Below, one piece after another: positions 5,243 to 7,554 of a DNA stretch of 7,554 nt. Each line of letters begins with the position of its first letter. The stretch's first letter is position 1. The notes beneath the pieces were generated by a model that was given only the letters and a program-made list of their open reading frames with translations, was not told where the DNA came from and did not search any database. Position numbers and translations under genes: made by a program. This DNA comes from Lachnospiraceae bacterium (GTDB taxonomy: Bacteria; Bacillota_A; Clostridia; Lachnospirales; Lachnospiraceae): assembly GCA_017542725.1 (NCBI GenBank), contig JAFXWR010000034.1:1-7554 (forward strand). The letters run 5' to 3'.

Positions 5243-6139
5243 TCACTTTTGTATTTTTACACCCATCAATGCACTTACGGATTCTAAAGTTTCTGTATAA
5301 GAGTCAGTACATAAAGCTAAAATAGCACTATCATCATCAATAAGAATATTTCCTTTGTCATCCCACTTAAATGTAATACATACTATTTGTTGCGTACAAG
5401 GTATACGTCCAACGCCCTCCATTGAATACATATATCTTACTAAGTTAGCTTGATTAAAGTCTACTACTGTAAAATGCTTAGTAAAGTTATATGAATATAA
5501 TTTCACATACCCACTAATATCTTTCTTGCTAGGCGCAGTTACATTCAAATAACAATAATAAGTATCATCTTTCTTCAACACTTCTTGTATCTTATTCAAA
5601 TTACAATAAGAACCATAATATTTTAACAATCTTGCATAGCAATCATACATATCATAAGAGTACTGCATTTGTTGCACACTTGCATTATACTCATTATAAA
5701 ATTTAGAATCTTCTATACATAAATCATTTAAAATAGGATAACCACGTTCTTCTTTTAATATATTAAAATAAGTTGATGTTAAAACAGATATATCAATAAC
5801 TTCGGCATCAGTTACAGGTTCGCCATCTACATAACTAACCATTTGTTGTTGCTGAGTCTGATTTTCTAAAGCTAATAACTCCAAATAAGACTGACTAGGT
5901 GTAGCCAATTTATATGCAATAAGACCTGATAATACAAGTACAGTACAAAAACAAACCCCATATAACACCATAGGCAATTTATGTACTGTATTAACAATGC
6001 CTATATCAAATAAATCTATATCATCTACCCATGATTGATACTCTGAATTATCATCAAAAGGCTTACTAAAGTCCCATTCATTTATATCAAATAAATCAAG
6101 TTCTATATCAATATCTGTAATAGACTGCTTTGTCTTCAT
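5243..6139 (-). CDS. single-pass membrane protein with acidic tail carrying clamp-binding-like motifs
   Basis: A 298-aa protein of unrecognised family. Residues 1-54 are strongly acidic (14 Asp/Glu against 4 Lys). A hydrophobic segment spans about 55-77 (LPMVLYGVCFCTVLVLSGLI), and a soluble domain of about 220 residues follows, with seven cysteines and many tyrosines. The acidic tail contains ELDLF (13-17) and DIDLF (40-44), each followed by Asp-Ile. Both resemble the QL(S/D)LF motif with which proteins bind the bacterial sliding clamp, which would make sense only if the tail is cytoplasmic. Charges around the membrane segment do not settle the topology. The start ATG at 6137-6139 has AAGGA seven bases upstream, overlapping the TAA of the preceding gene, so translation is probably coupled. 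It is the last gene of the primase unit. A role in tethering replication to the membrane is possible but unproven. Confidence 0.75.
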   Translation of the reverse strand: MKTKQSITDIDIELDLFDINEWDFSKPFDDNSEYQSWVDDIDLFDIGIVNTVHKLPMVLYGVCFCTVLVLSGLIAYKLATPSQSYLELLALENQTQQQQMVSYVDGEPVTDAEVIDISVLTSTYFNILKEERGYPILNDLCIEDSKFYNEYNASVQQMQYSYDMYDCYARLLKYYGSYCNLNKIQEVLKKDDTYYCYLNVTAPSKKDISGYVKLYSYNFTKHFTVVDFNQANLVRYMYSMEGVGRIPCTQQIVCITFKWDDKGNILIDDDSAILALCTDSYTETLESVSALMGVKIQK

Positions 6140-6149
6140 ATCCTAATCC

Positions 6150-6854
6150 TTACTTTCTTGGTCCAAATAATCCTGCTTTCTTATCTCTAAGAACCGTAAT
6201 ATTTGTAAACCCATAATTGAAAAAACTAGATGTTCCATTAGTATCTATAGTATATAATCTAGCATCCTCTATATCGAACTCTTGTAATACCACATATTTT
6301 GACTGTGGTATATCACATACACTAAGAAAATAAGGAGCCCTATCTAATAACCCTTTAACTGTTTTTAATTCTGATTCAACTATCTCATCAACATGACTCA
6401 AATCTAATAAATGCTTGTGCTTTAAATATAAATAACAATAAAACCTAAACACAAGTATCAACCAATTTTCAACTGACATACCTAACTTTTTTGCATAAAA
6501 TTCTAAGTAAGGCATATCCTTACTTATATTCTTATAGCTGCTTTTTGTCAAAGCTATATTGTCAGTAAGTTCAAAATTAATCTGTTGTATTTCACAAAAA
6601 CGTGCTATTGTTTCCAACCGTTTAAAATAAACTCTCTGTCGATAAACAACTAGTCCATTTTTAAGTCGAACTTTATCTATCTTATCTACTAATTTAATTG
6701 AGTCATCTACATTATCAATTATTTCAAACATTCCCTCTAATGAATCTGTTTCAAAATAACCTCTTGTTACACCATAACATAATGCCTTTATACCCTCGTT
6801 CACACATACATGCATCAAGTTAATCATAGGAATATAAAAATATTTTGTACTCAT
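6150..6854 (-). CDS. hypothetical 234-aa protein of the primase operon
   Basis: I do not recognise this protein. It is of mixed charge and rich in Tyr, Phe, Leu and Lys. A strongly hydrophobic, aromatic helix-like stretch (NWLILVFRFYCYLYL, about residues 129-143) contains an Arg and is followed by KHKH, so it looks more like a buried or amphipathic helix than a membrane span. The C-terminus is basic (KKAGLFGPRK). No nucleotide-binding or metal motif is evident. Its ATG overlaps the TGA of the primase gene by four bases (ATGA), and an AGAGGA site lies about nine bases upstream inside the primase gene, so the two are translationally coupled. The tight link suggests it acts with the primase or at the replication fork, by context only. 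Confidence 0.8.
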   Translation of the reverse strand: MSTKYFYIPMINLMHVCVNEGIKALCYGVTRGYFETDSLEGMFEIIDNVDDSIKLVDKIDKVRLKNGLVVYRQRVYFKRLETIARFCEIQQINFELTDNIALTKSSYKNISKDMPYLEFYAKKLGMSVENWLILVFRFYCYLYLKHKHLLDLSHVDEIVESELKTVKGLLDRAPYFLSVCDIPQSKYVVLQEFDIEDARLYTIDTNGTSSFFNYGFTNITVLRDKKAGLFGPRK

Positions 6855-7554
6855 ATGTAAAGTTCCTCTATTTCTTCCTTACTATCTGCAAAACTTAACA
6901 AAATTTCCCGGACATCATCAGCATTATACCATGAAACAAAGTTATCCATATCTTTACAATGTATCTGTTCACCATTAGGTAAATCAAACTCACCACCATG
7001 AAACTTGAGCATTGTAGTATTAGATGGTACTTGCCAACCACGTTCACTATATCTATTAATCGCCTTATGACCAGTTTTATCATCATCTGGAATACCAAGT
7101 ACTTTATTAAATAATTTCAATAATTCCCCTTTATTCTTTGATACAGATGAACCCATTGTTGCCATAGCAGGTAACCCAATTGCTCTTAAACTTAAGCAAT
7201 CAAAAATACCCTCTACTACTATAACAAACCCATTATAGTCTTTCCATGATAACTCATAGGCTTGCCTAAAATTAAAAAACATACACTCTTTACTAAAAAA
7301 TGGAGACGGTGTTGTTATATACTTCTTATAATCAGGATAATAGCCTATTAAAGCTACAATAGCACCTTCTATATCCTCTACTGGAATAATATATCTATCA
7401 TTCAATAAAAACGTATCAGAATCGCTTACTAGTCCTAATTCTTTTCTTAAATCACCTAGTTCCGTAGCATCATCTATATGGCAACAACCTAATTCCATAT
7501 TAGCTATCAATTGTCTTTGAGGTTCATCAAAATAATTACGCAACTTCATCAAAT
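6851..7554 (-). CDS. DnaG-type TOPRIM primase core (possibly continuing upstream of window)
   Basis: Catalytic core of a bacterial-type primase that makes RNA primers at the replication fork. The order follows DnaG. A segment before the core reads DRYIIPVEDIEGAIVALIGY (compare R-x-x-F-P-I-x-D-x-x-G-x-V-I-G-F-G-G-R). Next comes KYITTPSPFFSKECMFFN (compare K-Y-x-N-S-P-x-T-x-x-F-x-K). The TOPRIM motifs follow: VVEGIFDCLSL with catalytic Glu114, ATMGSS at 131-136, and the metal-binding GIPDDDKTG with Asp156-158. CKDMDNFV near residue 200 matches the conserved K-D-x-D-x-x. The protein ends soon after TOPRIM, so there is no C-terminal helicase domain. No N-terminal CHC2 zinc finger is seen. A TTG-ATG pair at 7547-7552 could be the start, but only two bases precede it, so the frame may continue beyond the right edge. 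It overlaps the next gene by four bases. Confidence 0.85.
   Translation of the reverse strand, partial: LMKLRNYFDEPQRQLIANMELGCCHIDDATELGDLRKELGLVSDSDTFLLNDRYIIPVEDIEGAIVALIGYYPDYKKYITTPSPFFSKECMFFNFRQAYELSWKDYNGFVIVVEGIFDCLSLRAIGLPAMATMGSSVSKNKGELLKLFNKVLGIPDDDKTGHKAINRYSERGWQVPSNTTMLKFHGGEFDLPNGEQIHCKDMDNFVSWYNADDVREILLSFADSKEEIEELYI

Noticed and set aside
6426..6470. Membrane segment in the 234-aa protein
   Set aside because: The hydrophobic stretch is interrupted by Arg, is rich in Tyr and Phe, and is followed directly by Lys-His repeats; a buried helix is more likely.
6895..7098. Second minus-strand frame inside the primase gene
   Set aside because: It overlaps the TOPRIM motifs in another frame and has no start signal.
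1..7554. tRNA or rRNA genes, insertion sequences, integrase or attachment sites
   Set aside because: No cloverleaf, transposase motif, long terminal inverted repeat or recombinase motif was seen.

Overview
The window looks like part of a tailed-phage genome or prophage replication/recombination region. It is AT-rich, all eight genes lie on the minus strand, spacing is very tight (a 4-nt ATGA overlap and 8-15 nt gaps) except around the single-stranded-DNA-binding protein gene, and the recognisable products are replication and recombination proteins. Purine-rich Shine-Dalgarno sites (AAGGAG, GGAGGT, GAGAGG) and a probable TTG start suggest a low-GC Gram-positive (Firmicutes-type) host. This is an inference. 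TAA and TGA are both used as stops, so nothing points to TGA recoding.

Layout, in the direction of transcription (right to left). (1) 7554-5243: a DnaG-type TOPRIM primase core that may continue past the right edge, an unrecognised 234-aa protein, and a 298-aa single-pass membrane protein whose acidic N-terminal tail carries two sliding-clamp-binding-like motifs. (2) 5242-4764: a 479-bp gene-free region. It has an AT-only block with short direct and inverted repeats, a likely sigma-70-type promoter with an inverted repeat between its -35 and -10 boxes, five 9-bp tandem repeats, and a hairpin followed by seven T that looks like a terminator or attenuator. (3) 4763-3567: a T4 gp32-like zinc-containing single-stranded-DNA-binding protein with a long Ala/Pro tail, closed by a strong intrinsic terminator. 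(4) 3448-1: a second transcription unit starting from a near-consensus promoter. It encodes half of a Rad50/SbcC/gp46-like ATPase that stops just after a zinc-hook CPNC, a membrane-anchored protein that resembles a highly reduced serpin, an unrecognised 141-aa protein, and an Mre11/SbcD/gp47-like metallophosphoesterase cut by the left edge.

The primase, the DNA-binding protein and the Rad50/Mre11-like pair fit one T4-style replication and recombination toolkit. The three least expected points are the serpin-like membrane protein inside the recombination operon, the missing second half of the Rad50-like ATPase, and the elaborate leader of the ssb gene, which suggests autoregulation or attenuation. 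All functional calls are from reading motifs by eye; no searches were run.
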